Source: Methanocalculus alkaliphilus (lineage in GTDB: Archaea; Halobacteriota; Methanomicrobia; Methanomicrobiales; Methanocorpusculaceae). Taken from it: a stretch of DNA of 64,000 bases. The position numbers and the translations under genes are program-made. Shown in pieces: positions 7,882-17,042 of the stretch (positions are counted from its first letter, which is position 1; each line of letters opens with the position of its first letter). The notes below the pieces were generated by a model. It ran no database searches. It saw only the letters and a program-made list of their open reading frames with translations, and was not told the origin of the DNA. Location of the stretch: positions 62,001 to 126,000 of the forward strand of contig NZ_JALJYG010000004.1 in NCBI RefSeq assembly GCF_024170505.1, in the 5' to 3' direction.

Positions 7882-9608
7882 CGGAAGAAGTCCATCAGCT
7901 GACTCAGAGTCTTTGTATTCAGAATAGTATCCGTCCTGCACCATCCCCGGCGTGCCGTCGTCACTCCATATCGCATATGTGCATACTCACCGGGCCGGTG
8001 CGCATCGGTTCCGATGGCGATCATCACTCCTAACTCTATTGCATTCTTCAGATAAATATCATCAAGGTCGAGTCTGTAGGGTGATGCATTCAGCTCCAGC
8101 GCCGTCCCTGTCTCTTTTGCGGCTGCCAGTATCCTTGGCATATCGATGGCAGACGGCTCCCTCCTCCCGATGAGCCGGCCGGTCGGGTGTCCGATGATAT
8201 CGACATGCTCGTTCTCCATCGCTGTGATCATCCTCCTTGTGATGGTATCTGTCTCCTGATGGAGCACTGAATGGATTGAGGCGATGACACAGTCGAGATC
8301 TGCGAGTACAGCATCCGGGAGCCCCAGACGCCCGTCTGCGAGAATATCAACCTCGATCCCCCTCAGAATCCGGCATGTATGATCCCTGTTGGCGATCTCA
8401 ATCTGATGTGCCTGCCTCTTCAGCCCATCCTCAGAGAGGCCGCGTGCAACACCGAGAGATGCCGAATGATCTGAACAGAGGATATATTCATAGGAGAGCC
8501 GATCCCCAAGCTCAGCCATCTCGCTGATGGTCATTGTCCCATCCGATCCGGTCGAGTGGGCATGAAGATCCCCGCGTATATCTTTCTGCTCGACAAGAGA
8601 TGGAAGTGTATCGGATTCTGCCCTCGCCACCTCACCCCGGTCCTCGCGGAGTTCCGGAGGGATGAAGGAGAGGCCGAGCTGTCTGAAGATCATCTCCTCG
8701 TCAGGGTACCGGATCAGCTCCTTTGTTTTCTGATCAAGGAGGCCGTATTCATTCAGCCGAAGCCCGCGGGCGATTGCCCGTTCCCGAAGCCTGATGTTGA
8801 ACTCTTTTGATCCGGTGAGGTAGAGGAGTGTCGCACCATACTCTGCTGGGTCAGCAAACCGGATATCGATCCGCTTCCCCTTGAAGAAGAAGGATGTCTT
8901 TTTGGTTCCTTCATCGATCATCTCTGAGGCAATGTCTCTCAACCCGGGGTTCACCGATACCGCCGGGTTGGTTGTGACAATGTCAATATCCCCTATTGTA
9001 CTTCTTCCTCTGCGGAGTGATCCAGCAAAGGAATACCTTCCAGGGGGGAGAACTCCAATAATCTCCTCTCCTATCGCTTCTGCGTCTGAGAGGAGCATCC
9101 TTCCGGATCTGTTCTTATGGACCGTGACAGCACGGAGGATCTCTTCCTCCTTCTTTGCCCCAAGCCCCCGGACCGAGCGTATCCGCCGACTTCGCGCCGC
9201 GTCCTCCAGCTCCTGGATCGAGGTGATATTCAGATGCCTCCAGAGCTTCTGGACTGTTTTTGGACCAATTCCATCGATCTCCAGGAGCTCCGGGAGATCC
9301 GGGGGAATCTTCTCCATCAATGACTCAAGCTCATTGCAGGTGCCTGTCTCAATGATCGAGATGATCGCCTCAGCAATCCCTTTACCAACCCCCCTGATCT
9401 CCAGGAGATCCTCCCGTCTCATCTGGCTGATCGGCTGCAATGACTGCCGTACCGCCTCGGCCCCCCTCTGATAGGCCCGGATTTTAAAGGTGTTCTCATC
9501 CATGATGAGGAGCAGCTGTGCAATGTGCTCAAGCTGATCTGCAACTCCGGCGTTCTCACCCCATCCCATACGGGGTAATTGGAAGTGGCTATTAATAGAA
9601 TCATCCAT
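7878..9608 (-). CDS. polX: DNA polymerase/3'-5' exonuclease PolX (POLXc plus PHP domain)
   Basis: 576 residues from the ATG at 9608, chosen because GGTGATC lies nine bases upstream; the frame extends to 9668. The N-terminal helix-hairpin-helix region (EHIAQLLLIMDENTFKIRAY, then LLEIRGVGKGIAEAI and LLEIDGIGPKTVQKLW) is followed by the Pol beta palm (FAGSLRRGRSTIGDIDIVT, with GS and DxD) and a C-terminal PHP phosphoesterase domain (GDLHAHSTGSDG, EYILCSDHSA, IIGHPTGR, AIGTDAH). Members fill short gaps and process 3' ends in base-excision repair. All metal-ligand motifs of the PHP part look intact. It is coupled by ATGA overlap to the UppS-like paralogue downstream. Confidence 0.93.
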   Translation of the reverse strand: MDDSINSHFQLPRMGWGENAGVADQLEHIAQLLLIMDENTFKIRAYQRGAEAVRQSLQPISQMRREDLLEIRGVGKGIAEAIISIIETGTCNELESLMEKIPPDLPELLEIDGIGPKTVQKLWRHLNITSIQELEDAARSRRIRSVRGLGAKKEEEILRAVTVHKNRSGRMLLSDAEAIGEEIIGVLPPGRYSFAGSLRRGRSTIGDIDIVTTNPAVSVNPGLRDIASEMIDEGTKKTSFFFKGKRIDIRFADPAEYGATLLYLTGSKEFNIRLRERAIARGLRLNEYGLLDQKTKELIRYPDEEMIFRQLGLSFIPPELREDRGEVARAESDTLPSLVEQKDIRGDLHAHSTGSDGTMTISEMAELGDRLSYEYILCSDHSASLGVARGLSEDGLKRQAHQIEIANRDHTCRILRGIEVDILADGRLGLPDAVLADLDCVIASIHSVLHQETDTITRRMITAMENEHVDIIGHPTGRLIGRREPSAIDMPRILAAAKETGTALELNASPYRLDLDDIYLKNAIELGVMIAIGTDAHRPGEYAHMRYGVTTARRGWCRTDTILNTKTLSQLMDFFR

Positions 9609-9709
9609 CTGCTCTTCGATCACCAGAAGATGGTAGTGCTGATGGGCGATTCGAAAGTATGTCCCCATGATTATTTTTTGTTCTCTTCAAAAGGTTAGTT
9701 AAAGATTGG

Positions 9710-10441
9710 ATGGTATACATTCATCATCAAATGTACAGCTACCAGTTTGGTATCCCGGCACTGGATGAACAACTTGGCGGTCTTGTATCAGGTGCAAATG
9801 TCCTGATCCTCGCACCTCCGCTCTCCGGTGCTGAGAGAATAGCATACAATCTCTCTTTCCCCGCAAAGGGTGAATACTGCGTCCTTCTGACTGCCGATGC
9901 ACGGGCTGCCGAGGTAGCAAACTATTTCAAACTGAATGGGACCGAGAGACGGGCTCTGGCGGTCATTGATGCAATTACAAAAAGTGATGCCCCGAATGTC
10001 CCGGATACCGACCGAATGAAGTTCATTGCAAGCCCGGTTGACCTCACCGGGATCAGCATTAAGATGAGCAAGGTCTTCTCAGGCATTGTGGATGAGAGCC
10101 TGAAGAACCCGACTCCGGGTGTTTTTCCTCCTCCAATACGATTCTGCGTCAATTCACTCTCGACCTTTCTGATGTACCGAAAGCTTGAGGTGATGTATCA
10201 GTTTCTCCATGTCATCTCAGCAAAGCTGAAGAAGAATGAATGGATTGGGTTTTATGTCCTGAATAATGAGTCATTTGATGCACGAACCATCTCAGTCATC
10301 AAGCAGCTGATGAATGGTGTTGTTGAGGTCAGGGAAGGAGAGAAGAGTTTTGAGCTTCGGGTGATCGGCCTTGGGGGACGGATGACACCGTGGCTGCCAT
10401 ATACATTTGATCCAAATGGAAGGCTGGTGGTGGAAGGATGA
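9710..10441 (+). CDS. RecA/KaiC-like protein with degenerate Walker A
   Basis: 243 residues; an ATG at 9731 is an alternative start. The opening FGIPALDEQLGGLVSGANVL is the usual KaiC/RAD55 entry, but the P-loop reads APPLSGAER and lacks the GKT/S of a working Walker A, so ATP hydrolysis is doubtful. The remainder keeps the RecA-fold order (CVLLTADARAAEV, IRFCVNSLSTFLMY). The stop overlaps the start of the next gene (ATGA), which carries a second KaiC-like domain fused to a GTPase. The pair probably works as one complex. Its role is unknown; such proteins are often signalling rather than recombination factors. Confidence 0.7.
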   Translation: MVYIHHQMYSYQFGIPALDEQLGGLVSGANVLILAPPLSGAERIAYNLSFPAKGEYCVLLTADARAAEVANYFKLNGTERRALAVIDAITKSDAPNVPDTDRMKFIASPVDLTGISIKMSKVFSGIVDESLKNPTPGVFPPPIRFCVNSLSTFLMYRKLEVMYQFLHVISAKLKKNEWIGFYVLNNESFDARTISVIKQLMNGVVEVREGEKSFELRVIGLGGRMTPWLPYTFDPNGRLVVEG

Positions 10442-11604
10442 TATATACTGGTATAGATGCGCTCGATGGGTTATTGGAAGGCGGCGTCCCTGATGGGAGC
10501 CGTGTCCTCTTTGCGATAGAGCCAGAAGCGGATGGCCAGCATTTTATGATCACGATGCTTCACACGGCTGTGGTCGCAGGAAAAAAGATACTCGTCATCA
10601 CCCCTTTCACTGCAAAAGATGCATATCTTGTCGATGTTGCCGCCCAGAGCCGCTACCACCTCGACTGCTATAAGGATCTCATATGGTACATAGATATGGC
10701 CGGGGTTGAAGCGATTACAGCGGACCATCCGGAGCTCCATGAACGGCGGGATGCGTGGGTCTCGCAGATCCAGGAGCTCGTCAACACCGAAAAGATTGAT
10801 GTAATCTTTGTCTATCTGGATCTCCTCTCGGATCAGTTCGGGTTTGACGGAGCTGTCTCTCTCTTTGATCCCGATACCTTTGATCATTCCGTCACTGTCA
10901 TCTTCGAATATTTCAACCTCTTCGGGGCAGAGATGCTTGACAGCCTGTTCGAGGAGACTCCCTTCAACCTTGTCGTCACGCTGCATGCAGGCTCCGGTGT
11001 CGTCTCCTTCTTTAACTTCTTCTCGATTCATACCGTCTCATGGCTCTCGCTCCCAACCCGTTCCCTCCCCTATGTCGCAACTGACGGCCATATCATTCCA
11101 TATATTCCAAAGATCGTCGTCACCGGTCCCCCGGACACGGGCAAATCCACTTTTGTCAGGAATGTCTCAGAGGCGGGGATGTCGGTCGATCGCCTCGGTC
11201 TCCTCGGAACCCCGACGACGGTTGCCCTTGATATAGGGCATATGGCAAGCAAGGGCTTTGATATCAATATCTATGGCACCCCTGGCCAGGAGCGCTTCGA
11301 TCCGATCATCCCGCAGCTTGCCAGGAATGCAATGGGTGTCATCCTGATGGTCGATGTCACCCGGCCCGATCTGATGCCACGGGCACGGCAGCTGAAAGGA
11401 ATTGTCGAAGGAAATACAGTTGTCCCGATCATCGTCGTTGCAAATAAGGCAGATCTCGATTATTCTGTGACTGAAGAGATGATACGCTCAGAGCTACAGG
11501 TTCGGGATGACACCCCGGTATTCTTTATCTCCGCGTATGAGCACCATCAGTGCCGCGATGTCATCAATTCAATGGTTGATCAGATAACAAAATTTTCATT
11601 TTGA
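10438..11604 (+). CDS. KaiC-like domain fused to a small Ras/MglA-type GTPase
   Basis: 388 residues. Residues 1-~210 form a second RecA/KaiC-like domain ([20 protein letters not shown]), again with no proper Walker A (IEPEADGQ). Residues ~224-388 form a small GTPase: G1 GPPDTGKS (230-237), G3 YGTPGQERF (from 279), G4 NKAD (336-339) and G5 SAYE (365-368). The GTPase resembles predicted archaeal/bacterial GTPases related to MglA and Arf. Every GTPase motif is intact while the ATPase half is not, so GTP is the likely energy or timing source. It is translationally coupled to the upstream KaiC-like gene and lies 8 bp from dph5. Confidence 0.78.
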   Translation: MIYTGIDALDGLLEGGVPDGSRVLFAIEPEADGQHFMITMLHTAVVAGKKILVITPFTAKDAYLVDVAAQSRYHLDCYKDLIWYIDMAGVEAITADHPELHERRDAWVSQIQELVNTEKIDVIFVYLDLLSDQFGFDGAVSLFDPDTFDHSVTVIFEYFNLFGAEMLDSLFEETPFNLVVTLHAGSGVVSFFNFFSIHTVSWLSLPTRSLPYVATDGHIIPYIPKIVVTGPPDTGKSTFVRNVSEAGMSVDRLGLLGTPTTVALDIGHMASKGFDINIYGTPGQERFDPIIPQLARNAMGVILMVDVTRPDLMPRARQLKGIVEGNTVVPIIVVANKADLDYSVTEEMIRSELQVRDDTPVFFISAYEHHQCRDVINSMVDQITKFSF

Positions 11605-11612
11605 GGTATGAA

Positions 11613-12374
11613 ATGCTGACATTCATCGGACTTGGACTTTATGATGAACATGACATCTCCTGTAAGGGCCTCTCTGCGATCCGTGCAGCTGACGCTGTCT
11701 TTCTTGAGTATTATACCTCCCGGCTGATGGGAACTGATATCCCTGCGATGGAGTCACTCTATAGGAAAGAGATCCACCTCCTCTCCCGTGAGGATGTGGA
11801 ACAGCACCCTGATCCCATCCTCGATGCTGCTGAAGGGGGATCAGCAGTCTTTCTTACCGGGGGAGATACGATGGTCTCAACGACACATGCTGATCTCCGG
11901 ATTCGTGCTGCCGAACGGGGGATCCCCACACAGATCATCCATGGGGCCTCAATCTCAAGTGCGGTATGCGGCCTCTCCGGTCTTCAGAACTACCGCTTTG
12001 GTAAATCCTGTTCTCTCCCCTTCCCTTATGGAAAATGGATGCCCACGACACCTGTTGAGGTGATTGCCGGCAATCTTGCCCAGAATCTTCATACCATCGT
12101 CTATCTTGATATCCAGGATACGCGGTACATGCAGGTACCGGAAGCGATCGCGATCATGGAGGAGATAGCTGAAAAGAAAGGTGTCAGGATACCGTTCTAT
12201 GTCGGGATAGCACGGGCCGGATCTGATGATCCGGTTGTCCTTGCCGGGGAAGCTTCCACCCTCTCCTCTTCAGACTTTGGTCCCCCCCTCCATATCCTGG
12301 TTGTTCCGGCCGAGCTGCATATGATGGAGCGGGAGTTTCTCGAACGCTTTGCCGGTCTTGCCCCATCACCATGA
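11613..12374 (+). CDS. dph5: Diphthine synthase (diphthamide biosynthesis methyltransferase)
   Basis: 253 residues. The start is the ATG at 11613, five bases after GAGGT; a longer TTG-started reading adds four residues. [16 protein letters not shown] and [20 protein letters not shown] are the SAM-dependent tetrapyrrole-methylase-type fold signatures of Dph5, and [20 protein letters not shown] is also diagnostic. It trimethylates the modified histidine of elongation factor 2 on the way to diphthamide. The amidation enzyme candidate, dph6, is elsewhere in this window. Its stop overlaps the DUF357 gene start (ATGA). Confidence 0.93.
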   Translation: MLTFIGLGLYDEHDISCKGLSAIRAADAVFLEYYTSRLMGTDIPAMESLYRKEIHLLSREDVEQHPDPILDAAEGGSAVFLTGGDTMVSTTHADLRIRAAERGIPTQIIHGASISSAVCGLSGLQNYRFGKSCSLPFPYGKWMPTTPVEVIAGNLAQNLHTIVYLDIQDTRYMQVPEAIAIMEEIAEKKGVRIPFYVGIARAGSDDPVVLAGEASTLSSSDFGPPLHILVVPAELHMMEREFLERFAGLAPSP

Positions 12375-12949
12375 CATCCCCTCTTCTCCTTCTCTTTGAG
12401 AGGTATACGCAGGCACTTGAGCATGCTGTGCCCTCCCTTCCAATTCCGTCTCCATACAGGGCTGTTGCAGATCAGATTCTGGAGATGGCATGGGCATACC
12501 AGAGTGATGGAGAGATCTTTTTACAGTCCCGGGATCCGGTCAATGCCCTTGCAGCGTGGTGTTATGGATATGGATGGCTCAATGCAGGCCAGTATCTTGG
12601 TATTATATCAGGATCTGCTCTCTTTCCGGAGATCAGCCTCCTGCATGGGATCATCCCCCCATCCGATCATGACAAACTTGGAGAGAAGCGATCACGATAT
12701 CACCAGATGCTCTCCACTGCACTCACCTCAATTGAGTCTGCCCCGGATGAATCAAGCTTTTTATCGTCCATATCCGCTGATATAAACACAATTGCAATAG
12801 AGTGGTTAAAGGCAGGAGAGTTGTGTAGTATTGAAGGAAAATCAGAATCAGCGCTTGCAGCATTCAGCTATGGATACGGCTGGCTGGATACCGGCGTCCG
12901 GGCCGGCCTCTTTCGGATCACCAAAGACCGCCATCTCTTTACAGCCTGA
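12371..12949 (+). CDS. Tandem DUF357 protein
   Basis: 192 residues. The archaeal DUF357 core appears twice: [20 protein letters not shown] at ~57-76 and [20 protein letters not shown] near 165-185, each preceded by a helix starting with a run like [13 protein letters not shown] or [13 protein letters not shown]. Most DUF357 proteins I know of have one copy, so this looks like an internal duplication. The first copy has diverged more (N, Q and Y in place of D, V and R). It is coupled to dph5 by ATGA overlap. The fold is helical; the function is unknown, and the link to diphthamide or translation rests on position only. Confidence 0.75.
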   Translation: MTSPLLLLFERYTQALEHAVPSLPIPSPYRAVADQILEMAWAYQSDGEIFLQSRDPVNALAAWCYGYGWLNAGQYLGIISGSALFPEISLLHGIIPPSDHDKLGEKRSRYHQMLSTALTSIESAPDESSFLSSISADINTIAIEWLKAGELCSIEGKSESALAAFSYGYGWLDTGVRAGLFRITKDRHLFTA

Positions 12950-13015
12950 CTTCAGAAGATGTTTGTACTTTGTCGCCAAATTCCTACAAAAGTAATTCGA
13001 TCATGGTAATGCACA

Positions 13016-14065
13016 ATGAACCCTCAGCATAAGAAGTGGATCTGGATATCAATCGGCCTCAGCACCGTCTTCCTTCTGGGGCTCCTGTATTTCACCTATG
13101 ATGAGGCGACGCTCATCGCCCTGCAGAATCTCAGCCCGACGATACTTCTGCTGGCACTCCTCTCTCATATCATCGCTCTGGTTTGCTGGGCACTTCGTAT
13201 TAAGATGATGAGCTATTCACTTGGATATCGTGTCGGGTTCGTCCATTGCTTCAATCTTGTCTGTGCAAACCTTCTTGTTGCGGCCATCACCCCCTCCCAG
13301 GCAGGGGGTGAGCCCGTCCGAATTCATGAACTGTATCGGGCCGATGTGAAGCTTGGAGATGCAACAGCAATTGTGATTATGGAACGGGTCCTTGATGGGA
13401 TCGTCCTTGGACTGGGGGGTGTCATATCACTCTTCCTCCTTGGGGGTGTCTGGCAGTCAATCAACCTTCCTTCTGCCATTATCACGCTGATATATCTGAG
13501 CTGGTTCCTAGTGACGATATGCCTGGTCATCTTTGTTCTCTCTGTCAGGAACCCTCTCTTCCTGAAACGGCTCATCCGCTTCATCTCACGGATTGTGACG
13601 AAGAAATGGGATATGGCACGTGTCGAGCGGTTCCTTGATAAGGTTGATCGTGAGGTTGATAACTTTCACTTCAGCCTTGGAAAATTTATTGGAAGAGGAA
13701 AAGTGGGTCTCCTTATCGGGCTCATCATGACCTGCTTCTTCTGGTTCTTCCAGTTTATCATCGCCTCAATTCTGCTCATCGGGCTTGGAGTCGGACCGCA
13801 TTATCTGGAATCGTTTGTATCCCAGCTGATCATTGCTGTGATCATGATGATCCCGCTGACCCCTGGTGGTGCAGGTGTTGCCGAGGTCTCTATCTCAACG
13901 GTATATGGTCTCTTCATCAGCACCTCTGTACTCGGGGTTTTCGTCCTGCTCTGGCGTTTGATCCTCTACTATCTCAATATCGCCATCGGTCTTGTTGCAA
14001 GCCTGATCATTGTGAGGCGTGAAGTTGGCTCAATCGGGGATGACCAACAACTTGATAATACCTGA
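13016..14065 (+). CDS. Flippase-like integral membrane protein (UPF0104/LPG synthase TM family)
   Basis: 349 residues with about eight predicted membrane helices. The family signatures are visible: LRIKMMSYSLGYRVGFVHCF, LLVAAITPSQAGGEPVRIHEL (the PxxxGG-EPxR loop), VIMERVLDGIVLGLGG, and MMIPLTPGGAGVAEVS near 280. This family includes lysylphosphatidylglycerol synthase membrane domains and glycolipid flippase-like AglD-related proteins. In archaea it is usually proposed to move or modify lipid-linked sugars. No soluble synthetase domain is present. It stands alone between the DUF357 and BFN-domain genes. Confidence 0.85.
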   Translation: MNPQHKKWIWISIGLSTVFLLGLLYFTYDEATLIALQNLSPTILLLALLSHIIALVCWALRIKMMSYSLGYRVGFVHCFNLVCANLLVAAITPSQAGGEPVRIHELYRADVKLGDATAIVIMERVLDGIVLGLGGVISLFLLGGVWQSINLPSAIITLIYLSWFLVTICLVIFVLSVRNPLFLKRLIRFISRIVTKKWDMARVERFLDKVDREVDNFHFSLGKFIGRGKVGLLIGLIMTCFFWFFQFIIASILLIGLGVGPHYLESFVSQLIIAVIMMIPLTPGGAGVAEVSISTVYGLFISTSVLGVFVLLWRLILYYLNIAIGLVASLIIVRREVGSIGDDQQLDNT

Positions 14066-14081
14066 CCGCATCTGAGACGAT

Positions 14082-14531
14082 ATGGAGCTGATCACCTGTC
14101 ATATCCAGGGAGTTTATTTCGCAACCAGCGATCTTGGGGTGGCTCCGGTCGTTCTTCTTGAGACACCTGATCACCTCTATCTTCCCATCTTCATTGGGCT
14201 ATATGAGGCAATATCGATCAGTAACGCGCTTAACGGGCCCCGTTCAGCCAGGCCTATGACGCATGATCTCTTTGCTGACACGCTCAATCAGCTTGAGACA
14301 ACGATCCGTGAGATTACAATTGATACCCTCGAAGACGGGGTCTATTATGCAACCATCTCCCTGGAATCGGCGTCAGCTGTGCTCTCGATAGATTGCCGCC
14401 CAAGTGATGGGATCGCCCTTGCCGTCAGGCTGCAATCACCAGTTCGGGTGGATGCCCTGCTTTTACAGGATGCAGCGGTACCCTCGGATCAGCTCCCGGA
14501 ACTCCATGATATCTCTGCCGGGACAGGATAA
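14082..14531 (+). CDS. Bifunctional nuclease (BFN/DUF151) domain protein
   Basis: 149 residues. VVLLETPDHLYLPIFIGLYEA, RPMTHDLFADTLNQL and CRPSDGIALAVRL are the conserved blocks of DUF151/BFN proteins (P-I-x-I-G, R-P-x-T-H-D, R-P-S-D-x-I-A-L-A). Plant members have reported nuclease activity, but the archaeal members are uncharacterised. It follows the flippase-like gene by 16 bp in the same direction and may be co-transcribed with it. It converges on hisE. Confidence 0.85.
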   Translation: MELITCHIQGVYFATSDLGVAPVVLLETPDHLYLPIFIGLYEAISISNALNGPRSARPMTHDLFADTLNQLETTIREITIDTLEDGVYYATISLESASAVLSIDCRPSDGIALAVRLQSPVRVDALLLQDAAVPSDQLPELHDISAGTG

Positions 14532-14558
14532 GAGACGAGCGTGCATCATGAAGAATAA

Positions 14559-14870
14559 TCAGTCATGGAGATTCATTCCGGCTCTCCGCTTTTCTAACTC
14601 TTCTTTCACCTGATCAAAGTGAATCTCCGCTGCCTTCAGGCTCACCATCAGGTGGAAGATGAGATCTGCAGCCTCTGAAACGCTCCGCCCGGTATCCCCG
14701 TTTTTAATCGCAAGGATATACTCAACTGCCTCTTCTCCAACCTTCTCAAGAGATTTATCAATACCCTTCTCGTGGAAGAGGAGTGATCGGACATATGATC
14801 GCTGCTCATCAGATCCGCCCGCCCTCTCTTCAATGACCTTCCAGAGTTCGTCGAGAATATCAGGCTCCAT
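14559..14870 (-). CDS. hisE: Phosphoribosyl-ATP diphosphatase
   Basis: 103 residues from an ATG with GAGG six bases upstream; a longer in-frame start at 14909 exists but lacks this site. The MazG-like motifs are present: VIEERAGGSDEQRSYV, EKVGEEAVEYILA (metal-binding ExxE) and SEAADLIFHLMVSL (ExxD). It catalyses the second step of histidine synthesis, PR-ATP to PR-AMP. The start overlaps the end of the NusA-like gene by 11 bp. Other his genes in the window (hisG, hisA, hisB) are 32 kb away. Confidence 0.92.
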   Translation of the reverse strand: MEPDILDELWKVIEERAGGSDEQRSYVRSLLFHEKGIDKSLEKVGEEAVEYILAIKNGDTGRSVSEAADLIFHLMVSLKAAEIHFDQVKEELEKRRAGMNLHD

Positions 14871-15309
14871 GATCTTCCTCAATAGAGATCTCTCCCGTTT
14901 CATTACCAAAATATCGACGGGTGATAATACGGGCTTTTTCTATCGTACAGCCACCTTTGCCTATGGCGATACCGACGTCGCTTTTACTCCTGACATTGAC
15001 GCGTATCCCGTTATTGGTATCCTGTGGGAGATGAACGGCTGTCACTTCTGCAGGTTTGAAGATGTTCCGGATGAAATCCACCGGTTCATCTGCATATTCA
15101 ACCATCTCTATCCGCTTACCAAGTACTTTCTGCATTTTACGGATATTATCGCCATGTTTTCCAATAGCGATCCCCATATCCCCAGGTTTTATGATATATA
15201 TCACACGATCAAAACGGTCATCGATGATACAGTCGATTGCAGTTGATTTGGTGAGGATACGGAGCTCTTCTATATAACGGCGTTCTTTAAAACTTATTGT
15301 ACGCTCCAT
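14860..15309 (-). CDS. nusA: NusA-like KH-domain transcription factor
   Basis: 149 residues, the short archaeal form with two KH domains and no S1 domain. The KH GxxG loops are IGKHGDNIRKM at ~70-80 and IGKGGCTIEKAR at ~115-127; KPGDMGIAIGKHGDN is the classic NusA signature. It binds RNA and is thought to act in transcription elongation or termination. In many archaea it sits beside ribosomal or RNA polymerase genes; here the downstream partner is hisE, which is unusual. Confidence 0.87.
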   Translation of the reverse strand: MERTISFKERRYIEELRILTKSTAIDCIIDDRFDRVIYIIKPGDMGIAIGKHGDNIRKMQKVLGKRIEMVEYADEPVDFIRNIFKPAEVTAVHLPQDTNNGIRVNVRSKSDVGIAIGKGGCTIEKARIITRRYFGNETGEISIEEDHGA

Positions 15310-15470
15310 CGTTCTATCCTGAGTTTTCTCTCTTAACTGGTGATCTATTGTAAATCAGACCCATTAAGCATTTGTATTCGTATGATATGCCACCTGGTGG
15401 TGGTGCGGCGATATACCTGTGATGGCAGCCTTCTGAAAAAGTGAATGGGGTGTGGAAGACGGGATGATCG

Positions 15471-16223
15471 TCAACAGAGATATGTTATGGAAACCGTCGC
15501 TGTTACCTTCACCTCGCCGGGTTCAATCGGTGTCTCGGCCCTCTCCATTGCTGCCGGAACCATCATACTGTCGTACATCCGGCTTACAACCGGGTAAAAC
15601 CCTCCTCCAATTGTCACTTCCTTCACATCCCGGACGGTGAGTCCGAGTGCTGCTGCGACAACATCAGCATCTGCACGCGAGTCGGCAACCGCATTCTGAA
15701 GGGCTGTTGCCCGTAAGGCTTTCTCCTTCTCGTCACTTAACGTAAATGAGATATAATTAACCTTATTTGCCCCGTTCTCAACGGCAATATCGATGATCTC
15801 GCCTGCCCGGGCCGTATCCTTCATTGTCACAAGAAGGGTATTTGTGACCCGGTAGACCTCAATCTGTTCTTCAGCCGGTAGGCGCATCCCTGTTTTGGGG
15901 TCAACACTCTTCGTCACCGTGTAGATTGAATACCCGGTTGTTTTCATATCCTCACTTGTCAATCCCGCACGCTTCAGCGCATCCATCGCGCTGCTCATCT
16001 GGTTGGCGTTATCACGCTGGGCTGTCCTGACATCAGCATGCTCGGTTACGACTGCAAGGGATATCTCCACACGATCCGGGGTGGTGATCACCTCGCCGTT
16101 CCCCTGTGTATGGATAACCCGTTCGTTTGAATCGGCTGCCGCAGATACCGGCAGTGAGATGGTACTGATCACCATGAGGATGATCAGTACTGGAACTAAT
16201 AACTTCAGCTGCATAGCGATCAT
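15471..16223 (-). CDS. SIMPL domain (DUF541) secreted protein
   Basis: 250 residues. A signal peptide (hydrophobic LKLLVPVLIILMVISTISLPVSAAA, residues ~6-30) is followed by the SIMPL/DUF541 domain: VIHTQGNGEVITTPDRVEIS, DALKRAGLTSEDMKTTGYSI, GVNKVNYISF-like and AVADSRADADVVAAALGL. Such oligomeric proteins are found in bacterial periplasm and archaeal cell envelopes, with no fixed function. An ATG at 16214 is an equally good start. No clear ribosome site is visible, so the transcript may be leaderless. Confidence 0.87.
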   Translation of the reverse strand: MIAMQLKLLVPVLIILMVISTISLPVSAAADSNERVIHTQGNGEVITTPDRVEISLAVVTEHADVRTAQRDNANQMSSAMDALKRAGLTSEDMKTTGYSIYTVTKSVDPKTGMRLPAEEQIEVYRVTNTLLVTMKDTARAGEIIDIAVENGANKVNYISFTLSDEKEKALRATALQNAVADSRADADVVAAALGLTVRDVKEVTIGGGFYPVVSRMYDSMMVPAAMERAETPIEPGEVKVTATVSITYLC

Positions 16224-16383
16224 ACAATCAACTGCTTGCTCAAGAGATATAGGTTCCTTTGACTGCGAAGAAATTAGCAGTTAAATCTTGCAACAGGCTT
16301 CAAATAAAGCTTATTCCTCTCTTCATCAACGGATGATGATCTTTATTCATCTGTGTGCAGATGATATCCATACAGAGAGTCAT

Positions 16384-17007
16384 ATGCAGGATCTTGTCAC
16401 TTTCTTCTCTCTTGGTCTCATCATCGGGCTCACCGGTGCACTTGCTCCAGGTCCCACACTGATCGCAACAATCAATGAGTCGGTTACATCAGGGTGGCGC
16501 GCAGGACCGCTCGTCAGCATTGGCCATGTAATCGTCGAGATAGGGATTGTTCTGCTTATCGTTGGAGGTCTTGGCTCATTCATCGATTCAGCAACATGGC
16601 TTATCAGCCTCTTCGGGGGGCTGGCCCTCATTATATTCGGGTATCTGACCCTGTCCTCTGCACGTGGGGCTGTTATACCCAAAGCCGGTGCCGGGACCAG
16701 TACCGGCCGTCCGATCATCGTCGGGATGCTGACGAGCATATCCAATCCCTACTTCTGGATATGGTGGCTCTCTATCGGTGCAGCTCTTCTCTGGAGCTCT
16801 CTTGAAGCGGGTATGATAGCCGGTCTCTTGTTAATCGCCGGTCACTGGACAGCCGATGTCGGGTGGCTGACGCTCGTCTCTTCAGGGATACATAAAGGAC
16901 GGTTCTTCCTCTCAGACAGAGGCTATCGCCTGATCCTCTCTGCGTGTGGAGTATTTCTACTGATCTTCGGATGCTGGTTCCTCTTCAGCCCCCTTCTGTC
17001 GCAGTAA
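16384..17007 (+). CDS. LysE family transporter
   Basis: 207 residues from the ATG at 16384; the frame extends to 16288 but the extension reads as non-coding. MQDLVTFFSLGLIIGLTGALAPGPTLIATI is the LysE N-terminal motif (G-x-x-x-A-x-x-P-G-P), followed by about five further membrane helices and a SISNPYFWIWW motif typical of the family. Members export basic or other amino acids or small metabolites; the substrate here is not predictable. A short A-rich tract follows the stop. Confidence 0.85.
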   Translation: MQDLVTFFSLGLIIGLTGALAPGPTLIATINESVTSGWRAGPLVSIGHVIVEIGIVLLIVGGLGSFIDSATWLISLFGGLALIIFGYLTLSSARGAVIPKAGAGTSTGRPIIVGMLTSISNPYFWIWWLSIGAALLWSSLEAGMIAGLLLIAGHWTADVGWLTLVSSGIHKGRFFLSDRGYRLILSACGVFLLIFGCWFLFSPLLSQ

Positions 17008-17042
17008 ACCGGTGACACGCCTGGTATAAAAAAAGTGTGGGA

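Noticed and set aside
7882-7944. Longer start for the UppS-like paralogue
   Set aside because: It would run 60 bases into polX, while an ATGA overlap gives a natural coupled start at 7881.
7878-9608. PolX as the polymerase of a casposon with Cas1
   Set aside because: It is family X, not family B, and lies 44 kb from cas1 with no inverted repeats linking them.
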